A DNA stretch of 64,000 nucleotides from GCA-2732755 sp965228265 (GTDB lineage: Bacteria > Planctomycetota > Phycisphaerae > Phycisphaerales > UBA1924). The stretch covers positions 2,232,001 to 2,296,000 of the forward strand of contig OZ245804.1 in NCBI GenBank assembly GCA_965228265.1, given 5' to 3'. The notes beneath the pieces are model-generated. The model ran no database searches and was not told the DNA's origin. It saw only the letters and a list, made by a program, of their open reading frames with translations. The position numbers were made by a program, and so were the translations under genes. Position 1 is the stretch's first letter; every line of letters begins with the position of its first letter. This document shows, one piece after another, positions 1 through 8,106 of the stretch.

Positions 1-832
1 GGCACCGCCCGTGCTCGCCCAGACGCGTGGCCTCGAGCGAGACGTTGATCGAAGACATGCCAAGCGTGTCCGCGACACGCATGATCGCCTGCGCGTTCCT
101 GTTGAGACTCGCCTGCAGGGCCAGCAGCGAGCTGACGCTCTCGAAGGTCTTGCCCGCGATCGTGCACGAACGCTCCGCGTGCAGCACCGCGAGTGTCTCG
201 GCATTCGGTTTGCCGCGCATCACCTGGGCCGCATCGAGCGCGTTGAGTTCCCAGAGATTGCAGCGGTAGACCTTGTGGATCTGCTCGTCGCGTGAACGCA
301 TCTCTTCCTCGAGCGCCGCGTACATGAACGCGTCGTAGGTCTCGAAGCCGTTCTCTTTCAGCAGTGAGCCGAGGAGCTTGCTCGACTCGGCGACACACTG
401 GGCCGAGGTCTTGCCCTCGGCGGCGAGCTTGTTCTCGCAATCCAGGAGCTGAGCGTAGATCTTGTGCGCAGCCTGGAAGTACTTGCTCGTGGGCTTGAGG
501 CGCACCGAGAGGTAGCCATCGGTCAGCGACGAGACGAGCGCAAAGACGTTGTAGTACGAGCCGTCGGACGCCATGTTCTTGACGTACGCGCCGATGGGCT
601 TGTTCTGCTTGATGTAGTCCCAGAGGAGCTGGAAGATACACCTGGGCATGGACGGGTGACGGACCATGCTGTGGGGTTGGCCGAGCATCTCGCCGACCGG
701 GTACCGCGACATCTGAACAAAGACCTCGTCCGCGGAGCGGATGAAGCCCTTGCTGTCCGTCGTCGAGAAGATCAGGTCCTCGGCTTTGAACGGGACTTCG
801 GTTTCACGCGGCTGAATCTTCGGGCGGGCCAT
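1..832 (-). CDS. Aer-like PAS chemoreceptor, 5' part (runs off window)
   Basis: The gene reads from ATG at 832 down to base 1 with no stop, so its C-terminus lies outside the window. The start is preceded by GAGGAAG. Residues about 12-110 form a PAS domain of the aerotaxis (Aer) type, with TTDSKGFIRSADEVF, GQPHSMVRHPSMP and the KNMASDGSYYNV strand. No membrane segment is seen in this part. After a helical linker of about 150 residues it ends in a stretch ending EATRLGEHGR, which resembles the hairpin tip of methyl-accepting signalling domains (EAARAGExGRGF). By family, such proteins sense redox or oxygen through a PAS cofactor and signal to CheA. A soluble receptor is inferred. The PAS call is firm; the receptor output call is less sure because the gene is cut. 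Confidence 0.75.
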   Translation of the reverse strand, partial: MARPKIQPRETEVPFKAEDLIFSTTDSKGFIRSADEVFVQMSRYPVGEMLGQPHSMVRHPSMPRCIFQLLWDYIKQNKPIGAYVKNMASDGSYYNVFALVSSLTDGYLSVRLKPTSKYFQAAHKIYAQLLDCENKLAAEGKTSAQCVAESSKLLGSLLKENGFETYDAFMYAALEEEMRSRDEQIHKVYRCNLWELNALDAAQVMRGKPNAETLAVLHAERSCTIAGKTFESVSSLLALQASLNRNAQAIMRVADTLGMSSINVSLEATRLGEHGRC

Positions 833-916
833 GGGTCTTCCTCATTCGTGAGTCTGCGAATCTGCTCAGCGGAAATGCCAAACATCTATCGCCACGATTG
901 AGTGGGACTTTCACGT

Positions 917-940
917 ATAAGACACAAATGGGTGTCTTAT
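917..940. repeat. Perfect 9-bp inverted repeat at 3' end of heptosyltransferase gene
   Basis: ATAAGACAC at 917-925 pairs exactly with GTGTCTTAT at 932-940 around a 6-base loop. The right arm contains the TAA stop codon of the minus-strand heptosyltransferase gene (937-939). No T-run follows on the minus strand, so a factor-independent terminator is doubtful. It could be an mRNA 3' stem-loop or a protein-binding site upstream of the chemoreceptor gene. Confidence 0.5.
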
Positions 941-1995
941 GACACCGATTGCCGGGAGGACGTTTCGGCGGACCGGTCAAGCAGGGTCTCGATGCGATTC
1001 AGGACCTCGCTTGTCTGAATTCTTTCCATGAGTTGCTGACCCGCAGCGGCGTCCTTGTGATCGAGACGGTCGTCGGGGGTGACATGCTGGAGGACAGCGT
1101 CATTCTGTCGGTAGGGCCCCACGAGATCGGTTCGGGTTGGGCCGAAGAGTCCCACGATCGGGCGATCAAACCCGACAGCCATATGCAGGGCCGCCGAGTC
1201 GTTGGCCAGAACGAGCCCGGCCCCGGCGATGACCGCGAGCATCTGACCAACGGTCGTCTTGCCGACCAGGTCAAATACCGGCAGGCCCTCGTTGCCCAGC
1301 GCGAGCAGGGGGGCACACTGCGACTCCTCGCCCGGTGCGCCGACAACCGCGATGCGATGGCCTTGTTCAACAAGTCGGCGCGCAAGCGTGGCGAAGCGCT
1401 CGATCGGCCAGCGCTTGCCGGGCCAGAGACTGGTGGGCGCGAAGACGATGTAGGGTTCGGAGAGTTCGGGCTGCGATGCGCGCCAGTACTGGTCACTTTC
1501 GTGCGCGTAGAGGCGCATGTCGAGATCGGACACCTCGATGCCCATCGGCTTGAGCAGAGACATCATCCGGTCGACCGTGTGCTCACCGGGAGTGGGGGTG
1601 ACACGCCTGCTGAGCCCGAGCCAGCCAAGCTCGCGCGCGTCGGCGTGGCCGATGCGGATCGGCGCCCCGCTGGCAAAGGCGAAGAGCCCGGAGCGGGCCA
1701 GGCCCTGGGCGTCGATGACGATGTCGTATTTCTGGGCGCGCAGCGAGCGGAGAAAGCCGACAATCGGCGCGAGGTTGAGCCTGCTCGACTGCTTGCCGAG
1801 CGCTTTGCGATCGAACGGGATGACGCGGTCGATCGCGGGATGGGCCTCGAGGACCGGCGTGAATGGGGCGTTGACGAGCCAGTGGATTTCGGAGTTGGGG
1901 TTGTGCTCTTTGATCGCGGCAGCGAGGGGGACGGAACGGCAGACGTCGCCCAGGGCGCTTGGCCGGATGATCAGGATGCGCTGGGGCGTGTCCAC
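937..1995 (-). CDS. ADP-heptose:LPS heptosyltransferase family (GT9) glycosyltransferase
   Basis: This 352-residue protein is a normal-length GT9 enzyme. GT9 members transfer heptose from ADP-heptose to the lipopolysaccharide core at the cytoplasmic face of the inner membrane. The N-terminal Rossmann half begins RILIIRPSALGDVCRSVPL. The C-terminal half carries FAPTSLWPGKRWP, the donor-site segment VLANDSAALHMA and GLFGPTRTDLVGPY, all typical of WaaC/WaaF/RfaQ proteins. The ATG at 1995 is used because nothing longer fits; the neighbouring gene diverges 44 bases away. The acceptor sugar cannot be told from sequence. It suggests that the organism builds LPS-like glycolipid. Confidence 0.85.
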   Translation of the reverse strand: MDTPQRILIIRPSALGDVCRSVPLAAAIKEHNPNSEIHWLVNAPFTPVLEAHPAIDRVIPFDRKALGKQSSRLNLAPIVGFLRSLRAQKYDIVIDAQGLARSGLFAFASGAPIRIGHADARELGWLGLSRRVTPTPGEHTVDRMMSLLKPMGIEVSDLDMRLYAHESDQYWRASQPELSEPYIVFAPTSLWPGKRWPIERFATLARRLVEQGHRIAVVGAPGEESQCAPLLALGNEGLPVFDLVGKTTVGQMLAVIAGAGLVLANDSAALHMAVGFDRPIVGLFGPTRTDLVGPYRQNDAVLQHVTPDDRLDHKDAAAGQQLMERIQTSEVLNRIETLLDRSAETSSRQSVS

Positions 1996-2039
1996 CGGAC
2001 AACCTTATCGCGCAGGTGGCGTGCGTGTAGGATGACGCC

Positions 2040-2990
2040 ATGCGATGGATCGTGGTTCTCGCGGGCATACTGACGGGGCTTGCGTACGGGCAGGAGCCGG
2101 TGCTGCGCGTGCAGGTGGCGGCGACGGGGCCAGATGACGCCCCCCAGGCCGAGCGGGTGAGACTCGTCGAATACGTCTGTCGCCTCACGTCGGATGAGGG
2201 GATGACACTGGTGCATGACCCGGCTAAGGGCGCGTACCGCACCGAACCCGATCCGCAACAGCCGGAACAACCGGATCAGGCCTTGTTGGTTGAGCTCGAT
2301 GCCAACGCATGGCGACGCGCGGACCCGGACGCCTTTGTGCCGGGGCCGATGAATGTATTGCTCGGGGTGTTCGGGCTCGCGGATGTGCGCCGGGTCGCGG
2401 TTGTCGTGGACGGCGAGGGCGAGCAGGTGGTCGCGCGTTGGGATCGGCGTCCGGAGGATCCGCGGACGACGCCGATGCATGAACGCGTGGTGGCGACGCG
2501 GCTTGATGGCGAGGGCGGTGAGACTGCGGAGGTGTGGCGGATCGAGGGGCTCGGGATCGGGCGTTTCGTGGTGGGGGCGCTGCGGTCTGGTCTGGCGGTC
2601 GAAGAGGGCGAAAGGAAGCAGAGCGATCGTGCGTTCGGGGATTTCTGGCTGCGTGGGCGGAGCACGCTGTTGAATTCGCTGGAGCGTGCGAGCACGGGCG
2701 CTGAGTTGGTGATCACCGAGGATCTGCGCGCGGGCGTGGTGTTTCGGTTTGACCGTGCGGTGAAGGCCCGGTCGCTTCAGCGGGCGTCGCTACGGATTGT
2801 GCCGGCGGGGGTGCCGACGGTGACGGTCTTGGGCATGGAGATCACGCCCGCGTTTACGGTTGCAATGGACGCAAGCGGGGCGGCGGTCGTGGTGGTCGCG
2901 CCGACAGAGCAGGACCTCGCGGGTGTGCTGGACGCGATGGCGTTTGAAGCGATCGGGGGTGAGGCGGGCTCAGGTGGCGATGGCCCGTGA
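2040..2990 (+). CDS. Secreted protein of unknown function
   Basis: I do not recognise this 316-residue protein. It starts with a signal peptide (RWIVVLAGILTGLAYG, likely cleaved before QEP). The mature part alternates short beta-rich stretches with no cysteine pattern, no clear catalytic motif and no second membrane segment. Its last 21 bases overlap the 3' end of gspE on the other strand, so the two genes converge. It lies at the edge of the secretion locus, which hints at but does not prove a link. The start ATG is preceded by a weak AGGA. The reading frame shows the strong third-position GC bias of its neighbours, so it is likely a real gene. Confidence 0.65.
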   Translation: MRWIVVLAGILTGLAYGQEPVLRVQVAATGPDDAPQAERVRLVEYVCRLTSDEGMTLVHDPAKGAYRTEPDPQQPEQPDQALLVELDANAWRRADPDAFVPGPMNVLLGVFGLADVRRVAVVVDGEGEQVVARWDRRPEDPRTTPMHERVVATRLDGEGGETAEVWRIEGLGIGRFVVGALRSGLAVEEGERKQSDRAFGDFWLRGRSTLLNSLERASTGAELVITEDLRAGVVFRFDRAVKARSLQRASLRIVPAGVPTVTVLGMEITPAFTVAMDASGAAVVVVAPTEQDLAGVLDAMAFEAIGGEAGSGGDGP

Positions 2991-4649
2991 GGCTTCCTCG
3001 ATGGTCGTGACGCCCTGGCGGACTTTCTCGAACGCGTCGTGACGGAGTGTGTAGAGGTTGCCTTCCTTGGCGGCCTCGGCGGCGATCTGGGGCGCGCTTT
3101 TGCGGGCCATGACCATTTCGCGGGTGTGGTCGCTCATGCGCAGGATCTCGTACACACCGATCCGGCCCATGTAGCCTCGGTGGAGACAGGCTTTGCAGGA
3201 GCCGGGCTGGAAGAACGTGTCACTCCGGCCCGGTTTGAAGTCCTTGGGGAGATCGACAGACTTGGCCTCGACGGGCGACTTGCAGTGCGGGCAGAGTCGG
3301 CGGACGAGACGCTGAGCGAGCACGCCCTCGACCGAGGAGGAGACGAGGAAGGGTTCGACGCCCATGTCGAGCAGTCGGGTGATCGAGCCGGGGGCGTCGT
3401 TGGTGTGGAGGGTGGAGAAAACGAGGTGGCCCGTGAGGGAGGCCTGCACGGCGGTCTCGGCGGTTTCGAGGTCGCGGATTTCGCCGATCATGACGACGTC
3501 CGGGTCGTGGCGGAGGATCGCTCGCAGGCCCGCGGCGAAGGTGAGGCCGACTTTGTGGTTCACCTGGATCTGGTTGACGCCGGCGACCTGGTATTCGACG
3601 GGGTCTTCGACGGTGATGGCTTTGATGGAATCACTGACGATCTGGTTGAGCGATGCGTAGAGGGTGGTGGATTTACCAGAGCCGGTGGGGCCTGTCACGA
3701 GCAGGATGCCGTGGGGGCGGTCGATGAGCTGGCGCCAGGGTGTCTCGACGGGTTCGGGCATGCCGAGCTGGTCGAGTGTCATCTGGACGGCGGACTTGCT
3801 GAGCACGCGCAGCACGAGGCCTTCGCCGAAGACCATGGGGATGACACTGACGCGGAGATCGAATTCCTCGATGCCCTTGCCTTCGACGCGGTGCTTGAAG
3901 GTGATGCGGCCGTCCTGAGGCTTGCGCTTCTCGGCGATGTTGAGGTTCGCCATGATTTTGAGTCTGCTGACGATGGCGGGCGCGAATCGGTGGACGGTGG
4001 TGGGGAGGTTGGCGCGGTGGAGGACGCCGTCGACGCGGTAGCGGACGACGAGCTCGCCCTCGTAGGGCTCGATGTGGATGTCGGTCGCGCGGACGGCGAG
4101 TGCTTCGCCGAGGATGTCGTTGACGAGCCGGATGACGCTGGCTTCCTGGGCCTGTTCGAGTTCGTCGTCGCTGGCGGATTCTGCGATGACGTCTTCGAGG
4201 TCGTCCGACATGGCGTCGAGCGTGTCGCCCGCGACGCCGTAGTGCGCGCGGATGAACGCGCGGAGGTCTTCGTCGTCGGAGAGGACGAGTTCGATGGCGC
4301 AGCCGGAGTGCATGGAGAGCTCGTCGTGGATGACGAGCTGGAAGGGGTCGCTGGTGGCGACGGTCAGCGTGTCCTCGTGCTTTGCGATGGGGACGCAGTG
4401 GTGTCGGAAGACGAGCTTTGCGGGGAGCGATTCGAGGACATCCTGGCTGACAACGACGTCGGCGAGATCAACGACATCGAGGCGGAGCTGCTCGCCCACG
4501 GCGCGGAGAATCTGTGGGCGGTCGACCACGCCCATGCGCATGAGTACGCGGTCGAGGCGTTCGCCTGAGCGGGCCTGTTCCTGAATGGCATCGTCGAGTT
4601 GCTGACGCGTGATCAGCTCGCGGTCGAGCAGGACGGTTCCGATCCCCAT
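2970..4649 (-). CDS. gspE: Type II secretion / type IV pilus assembly ATPase GspE
   Basis: This 559-residue GspE/PilB-family hexameric ATPase works at the cytoplasmic face of the inner membrane and drives pseudopilus assembly. Residues about 1-150 form the N1E-type domain (GTVLLDRELITRQQLDDAI). The Walker A is GPTGSGKST near residue 320, the Walker B region is VVMIGEIRDLETAETA near 384, and the His box is STLHTNDAP. A C4 zinc motif follows from about residue 452 (CPHC, then CKAC), which is typical of GspE and PilB. It is the only secretion gene here on the minus strand, separated from gspF by a pterin-synthase-like gene and a peroxidase. It matches the plus-strand gspF-M run in function, so I call it the ATPase of that system. 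A type IV pilus ATPase remains possible. Confidence 0.9.
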   Translation of the reverse strand: MGIGTVLLDRELITRQQLDDAIQEQARSGERLDRVLMRMGVVDRPQILRAVGEQLRLDVVDLADVVVSQDVLESLPAKLVFRHHCVPIAKHEDTLTVATSDPFQLVIHDELSMHSGCAIELVLSDDEDLRAFIRAHYGVAGDTLDAMSDDLEDVIAESASDDELEQAQEASVIRLVNDILGEALAVRATDIHIEPYEGELVVRYRVDGVLHRANLPTTVHRFAPAIVSRLKIMANLNIAEKRKPQDGRITFKHRVEGKGIEEFDLRVSVIPMVFGEGLVLRVLSKSAVQMTLDQLGMPEPVETPWRQLIDRPHGILLVTGPTGSGKSTTLYASLNQIVSDSIKAITVEDPVEYQVAGVNQIQVNHKVGLTFAAGLRAILRHDPDVVMIGEIRDLETAETAVQASLTGHLVFSTLHTNDAPGSITRLLDMGVEPFLVSSSVEGVLAQRLVRRLCPHCKSPVEAKSVDLPKDFKPGRSDTFFQPGSCKACLHRGYMGRIGVYEILRMSDHTREMVMARKSAPQIAAEAAKEGNLYTLRHDAFEKVRQGVTTIEEASRAIAT

Positions 4650-4701
4650 GTGGGGATTGTACCGAAGACTTGGGCCAGGTTGGCATCCACTTGCAAAGAG
4701 A

Positions 4702-5502
4702 TCACGGGGCGGGGTAGGTGCAGGAGGTCTTGGGGGTTTCCCAGACAGTGACGCTCGTCAGGGCGGGGTTTCCGGACCCTGTGGCGATGGCCGGCTCGAG
4801 CAGATCGTGGCAGACGCGTGCGATGTTTTCGACGGAGGGGTTCAAGCCGGTGTCGGTGGCGAACTCGGCGGTGTCGAGGTTGAGGTGTTTGTGGTCGAAG
4901 CGCTGGATGATCGTTTCTTCGACGATCTGTTCGAGCTCGGCGGCGTGCATGGCGTGTTCGGTGAGTGGTTTCTGGACACAGACTTCGATCTCGTAGTTGT
5001 GGCCGTGGCCTGATGGGTTGTTGCACTTGCCGAAGACGGCCTGATTCTCTTCTGACGACATCGAGGGAACGTTGAGCCGGTGTGCTGCGGCGAACTCGAA
5101 CCTTTGGCGCATGAGGACGGTTTTGGTGTCGTTCATGTGGAACTCCAGGCTGAAGGTCGGGGAGAGGTTCCAGCGCAGGGCGACCAGTCGCACTTCGAGG
5201 TTGTCGGCGAGCGATGCGGCGAGATCTGGCAGCATCGCGCCGGGCTCGCGGGAGGTGTCGGTCAGGAGCTGGTTGTGTACCTCGGGGAGGACGGCTGCGC
5301 GCACGGCCTGGTCGATGTGCTTGATGTTGACGAGGTATCCGGTCGCGGGATCGGGCTCGCCCCGGCAGCAGACTTCGAATTCGTAATAGGTGGAGAGCCC
5401 CTGCGTGGCGGGCTGACCGGCGTGGCCGTTGGAGCCCGCGGGGAGCTCTGCAGGGTGTCCCCCGCCGAGATTGGCCCGAACTGTGCGTCTGAGCACTACC
5501 AT
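4702..5502 (-). CDS. 6-pyruvoyl-tetrahydropterin synthase / QueD-like protein, tandem domain
   Basis: The protein has 266 residues, about twice the length of a single PTPS/QueD domain. The C-terminal half is complete: FEFAAAHRL supplies a zinc histidine, GKCNNPSGHGHNY supplies the cysteine and the HxH zinc pair, FDHKHLN the catalytic Asp/His region, and PSVENIA the substrate-binding Glu. The N-terminal half still follows the fold (YYEFEVCCRG, GYLVNIKHID) but has lost the HxH and active-site cysteine. It is therefore probably structural or regulatory. By family it acts on dihydroneopterin triphosphate, either towards tetrahydropterin or towards queuosine precursor; I cannot decide which. It sits between gspE and a divergent peroxidase gene, 46 bases from the latter's start. 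Confidence 0.8.
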   Translation of the reverse strand: MVVLRRTVRANLGGGHPAELPAGSNGHAGQPATQGLSTYYEFEVCCRGEPDPATGYLVNIKHIDQAVRAAVLPEVHNQLLTDTSREPGAMLPDLAASLADNLEVRLVALRWNLSPTFSLEFHMNDTKTVLMRQRFEFAAAHRLNVPSMSSEENQAVFGKCNNPSGHGHNYEIEVCVQKPLTEHAMHAAELEQIVEETIIQRFDHKHLNLDTAEFATDTGLNPSVENIARVCHDLLEPAIATGSGNPALTSVTVWETPKTSCTYPAP

Positions 5503-5548
5503 TGCTGGTATGGTATCTCGGAGCGGTGCGAGTCCGGAGGCCGGGTCG

Positions 5549-6280
5549 ATGAACGCGATGAAATGGTTTGGAATCCTGATTGCGGCGGGTTTGCATGCGG
5601 GGTGTTCCGGTGAATCCGGGCAGGGTTCGGCTGTGAATGCTCACTCAGACCATGAACATGCGGACCACGAACATGCAGACCACGATCATGCGGGGCATGA
5701 TCACGCTGAGAATGACCAGGCCGAGCATGCAGAGCAACCGGATGACCAGAGCACGGCACCACAGACCGAGGAGACTGCCTTGAGCGACGCGTATGTGCTG
5801 GATCACACGGCGAGCCGAATCACGGGTGAGGAGGAGGACCTGTCCAAGTACAAGGGGCAGGTGGTGATGATCGTGAACGTGGCGAGCAAGTGCGGGTTTA
5901 CGAATCAGTATGAGCCACTTGCGAAGCTGTACTCGGAACGCAAGGGCGACGGGTTTGTGGTGCTTGGTTTCCCGGCGAACAACTTCAAGGGGCAGGAGCC
6001 GGGCTCGAATGAGGAGATCGCTGAGTTCTGCCAGTCGACCTACGGCGTGAACTTTCCGATGTTCGCCAAGATCGATGTGATCGGAGACGGGGCGCATCCT
6101 CTGTATAAGGAATTGGCTTCGCAGCCCGAGCCGATCGGCGGGGACCCGGAGTGGAACTTTACGAAGTTCCTGGTGAACCGCCGGGGCGAGGTGGTCTACC
6201 GGTTCGACACGCGCACGTCGCCCGACGATCCGAAGGTGGTCTCGGCGATCGACGAGTTGCTCGCGCAGGACGCAGGCTGA
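5549..6280 (+). CDS. Glutathione peroxidase-family lipoprotein with His-rich linker
   Basis: I start at ATG 5549, with CCGGAGG at 5534-5540. The product of 243 residues then begins with a lipoprotein signal ending AAGLHAGC. Residues about 30-62 are packed with His-Asp-Glu (HADHEHADHDHAGHDHAE), a likely metal-binding linker. The peroxidase domain follows, with the catalytic cysteine in NVASKCGFTNQ, FPANNFKGQEPG, a second cysteine in EEIAEFCQSTYGV that fits the thioredoxin-dependent two-Cys type, and WNFTKFLV. The usual catalytic glutamine of the FPxNQF motif is Asn here. The predicted role is peroxide or lipid-peroxide reduction at a membrane facing the periplasm. The gene is 10 bases upstream of gspF and probably cotranscribed with it. 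A longer in-frame start at 5429 would bury the signal peptide and is rejected. Confidence 0.85.
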   Translation: MNAMKWFGILIAAGLHAGCSGESGQGSAVNAHSDHEHADHEHADHDHAGHDHAENDQAEHAEQPDDQSTAPQTEETALSDAYVLDHTASRITGEEEDLSKYKGQVVMIVNVASKCGFTNQYEPLAKLYSERKGDGFVVLGFPANNFKGQEPGSNEEIAEFCQSTYGVNFPMFAKIDVIGDGAHPLYKELASQPEPIGGDPEWNFTKFLVNRRGEVVYRFDTRTSPDDPKVVSAIDELLAQDAG

Positions 6281-6290
6281 TCGGATCATC

Positions 6291-7484
6291 GTGGGTGCGT
6301 TTCGTTACACAGCTTTCGACACGACGGGCAAGCGGGTCCGCGGGTATCTCGAGAGTGTCTCGGCGCGCACAGCGGCGCAGGAGCTCGAGCGCAAGGGTCT
6401 GACACCGATCCAGGTTGATGAGCAGGCGACGCCGCAGAAGAAGACGGGCGTTCGGATCCCGGTGCGCAAGCTGTCGATGACGTACCAGCAGATCGCGGAT
6501 CTGTTGCGGGCGGGTGTGCCGCTGCTCAGAGCGCTTCGGATCGTGGGCAGGCAGAAGTCCTCGCCCAGGGTGGCGGCGGTGTTCGATCAGCTCGCCGATG
6601 AGGTTGCCGACGGCGTGGAGCTTTCGACGGCGATGAGCAGCCGTTCGGGGACGTTCGCGACGTCGCACGTGGCACTGATCCGCGCGGGCGAGAAGGCTGG
6701 AATTCTTGAGTCGGTGCTGATGCGTCTGTCGTCGATGCTTGCGGCGCAGGCGGAGCTTCGGGGGAAGGTGCTCGGGAGTCTGATTTATCCGAGTGTGCTC
6801 GCGGTGGTGGGCGCGATCATTCTTGTGGTGATCTTTACGGTGTTCGTGCCGCAGTTCAGGCCGTTGCTTGCGCGGCTTGAGGGGAACATGCCCCCGTTGA
6901 CGACGATGACGTTCTTTATCAGTGATCTGCTGAGCAAGTACATCGGTCTGACGCTGATCGGGCTGGTTGCGGGTGTGGTTGCGGTGGTGTATCTGAGGAA
7001 GCAGGCGGGTGTGCAGCGGTGGGTGGCCGGGGCGCAGCTCCGGCTGCCGATCGTGGGCAAGCTGATCCGGACGCTTTCGGCGGCGCGGTTCTGCCGGTTG
7101 CTTGGGACGCTCCTGGACAACGGGGTGCCGATGATCGGGGCGATGCAGATCGCCAGGCAGGCGGCGGGGCACCCGGTGATGGCCAGGGCGGTGGACGAGG
7201 CGATTGAGTCGGTCCGGGGTGGGGGGACGATCACGGACCCGCTCTCGGAGAGCGGGCTGTTTGATCAGGACGTGGTGGAGATGATCTCGGTCGCCGAGAC
7301 GGCCAACAACCTGGGCGAGGTGTTGGTGACGATCGCGGACACGATCGACAAGCGGGTGGATCGCCTGCTGACGACTTCTGTTCGGCTTCTGGAACCGCTA
7401 CTGCTGGTTGCGATCGCCCTTGCGGTGGCTGTTGTTGCGATGGCCCTGCTCTTGCCGATGGCTGAACTGAGTTCGGGTCTCTGA
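6291..7484 (+). CDS. gspF: Type II secretion inner-membrane platform protein GspF
   Basis: This is a 397-residue polytopic protein of the GspF/PilC family with a GTG start 10 bases after the peroxidase stop. GspF couples the ATPase to pseudopilus growth. Two homologous cytoplasmic halves are visible (RKLSMTYQQIADLLRAGVPL and TLSAARFCRLLGTLLDNGVPM). Each is followed by LIRAGEKAGILESVL or MISVAETANNLGEVL. Membrane segments lie near residues 163-185, 216-236 and 367-392. Length and architecture are normal. It opens the run of overlapping plus-strand gsp genes. Confidence 0.92.
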   Translation: MGAFRYTAFDTTGKRVRGYLESVSARTAAQELERKGLTPIQVDEQATPQKKTGVRIPVRKLSMTYQQIADLLRAGVPLLRALRIVGRQKSSPRVAAVFDQLADEVADGVELSTAMSSRSGTFATSHVALIRAGEKAGILESVLMRLSSMLAAQAELRGKVLGSLIYPSVLAVVGAIILVVIFTVFVPQFRPLLARLEGNMPPLTTMTFFISDLLSKYIGLTLIGLVAGVVAVVYLRKQAGVQRWVAGAQLRLPIVGKLIRTLSAARFCRLLGTLLDNGVPMIGAMQIARQAAGHPVMARAVDEAIESVRGGGTITDPLSESGLFDQDVVEMISVAETANNLGEVLVTIADTIDKRVDRLLTTSVRLLEPLLLVAIALAVAVVAMALLLPMAELSSGL

Positions 7485-7500
7485 TCCAAACCGCAAGATA

Positions 7501-7526
7501 GGGTTTTCCCTGTTGCAGGGGAACCC
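7501..7526 (+). promoter_or_regulatory. Stem-loop between gspF and gspG
   Basis: GGGTTTTCCCTG at 7501-7512 can pair with CAGGGGAACCC at 7516-7526 around a 3-base loop, with one bulged T and one G-U pair. It lies in the 107-base gap before gspG, the largest gap in the gspF-gspD run. It may adjust expression of the major pseudopilin relative to gspF by attenuation or mRNA processing. No clear T-run follows. Confidence 0.4.
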
Positions 7527-7591
7527 GGGCGTATGCTAGTCTTCACCAACCGGCATTGGCCGGGCTGTCATTTCCCAGGGGGAATCCATTC

Positions 7592-8092
7592 ATGCGTACC
7601 GGACACCGCCGTCTCCAGGCCTCCCGCCGTGGTTTCACACTGATCGAGGTGATGATCGTGATCGCGATCATCCTGGCGCTCGCATCGCTGATCGGGCTTG
7701 CCGTGTTCAGCCGATTCGGTGAGGCTCAGGAGAACATCACGAAGATCCAGATGAAGAACATCGAGGACGCTCTCGAGAGTTTCCGTCTGACGTACAACCG
7801 CTACCCGACCGACGAGGAGGGGCTGAGTGTGCTCTGGTCGTCGGCGAATCTTGAGAACCCAGAGGATGAGGACAAGTGGTCGAGCTTCATGACCGACCCC
7901 TCGCCGACGGATCAGTGGGGTAGCGAATGGGGCTACCGGCAGATGAGTGAGTACGGCGATGAGTCCAAGTTCGACCTCTGGTCGTACGGCCCCGACAAGG
8001 AAGAGGGGACGGAGGACGACATCACTTCCTGGTCGGAGTCCGAAGAAGGCGATGCCACGTTTGACTTTGAGTCGCCCTCGTCCGGCGGCTGA
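7592..8092 (+). CDS. gspG: Major pseudopilin GspG
   Basis: I start at ATG 7592, which has CAGGGGGAA upstream; the product is 166 residues. The prepilin leader ends SRRG, with cleavage before FTLIEVMIVIAIILALASL, and Glu5 is present. The C-terminal globular part shows GspG hallmarks: LTYNRYPTDEEGLSVLW, a tryptophan-rich loop, and an acidic FDLWSYGPDKEEGTEDD stretch matching the calcium-binding loop of major pseudopilins. It would form the main subunit of the pseudopilus that pushes substrate through the secretin. A start 36 bases further upstream is in frame but lacks the ribosome site and would lengthen the leader. Confidence 0.92.
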   Translation: MRTGHRRLQASRRGFTLIEVMIVIAIILALASLIGLAVFSRFGEAQENITKIQMKNIEDALESFRLTYNRYPTDEEGLSVLWSSANLENPEDEDKWSSFMTDPSPTDQWGSEWGYRQMSEYGDESKFDLWSYGPDKEEGTEDDITSWSESEEGDATFDFESPSSGG

Positions 8093-8106
8093 GCGGAGCC
8101 AGACAC

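Noticed and set aside
949..2073. 374-residue open frame opposite the heptosyltransferase
   Set aside because: It overlaps a well-supported GT9 gene on the other strand and shows no motif.
3039..4568. 509-residue open frame on the plus strand opposite gspE
   Set aside because: It lies wholly antisense to a gene with clear motifs, is dominated by low-complexity Asp/Gly/Val/Glu content, and arises from third-position GC bias.
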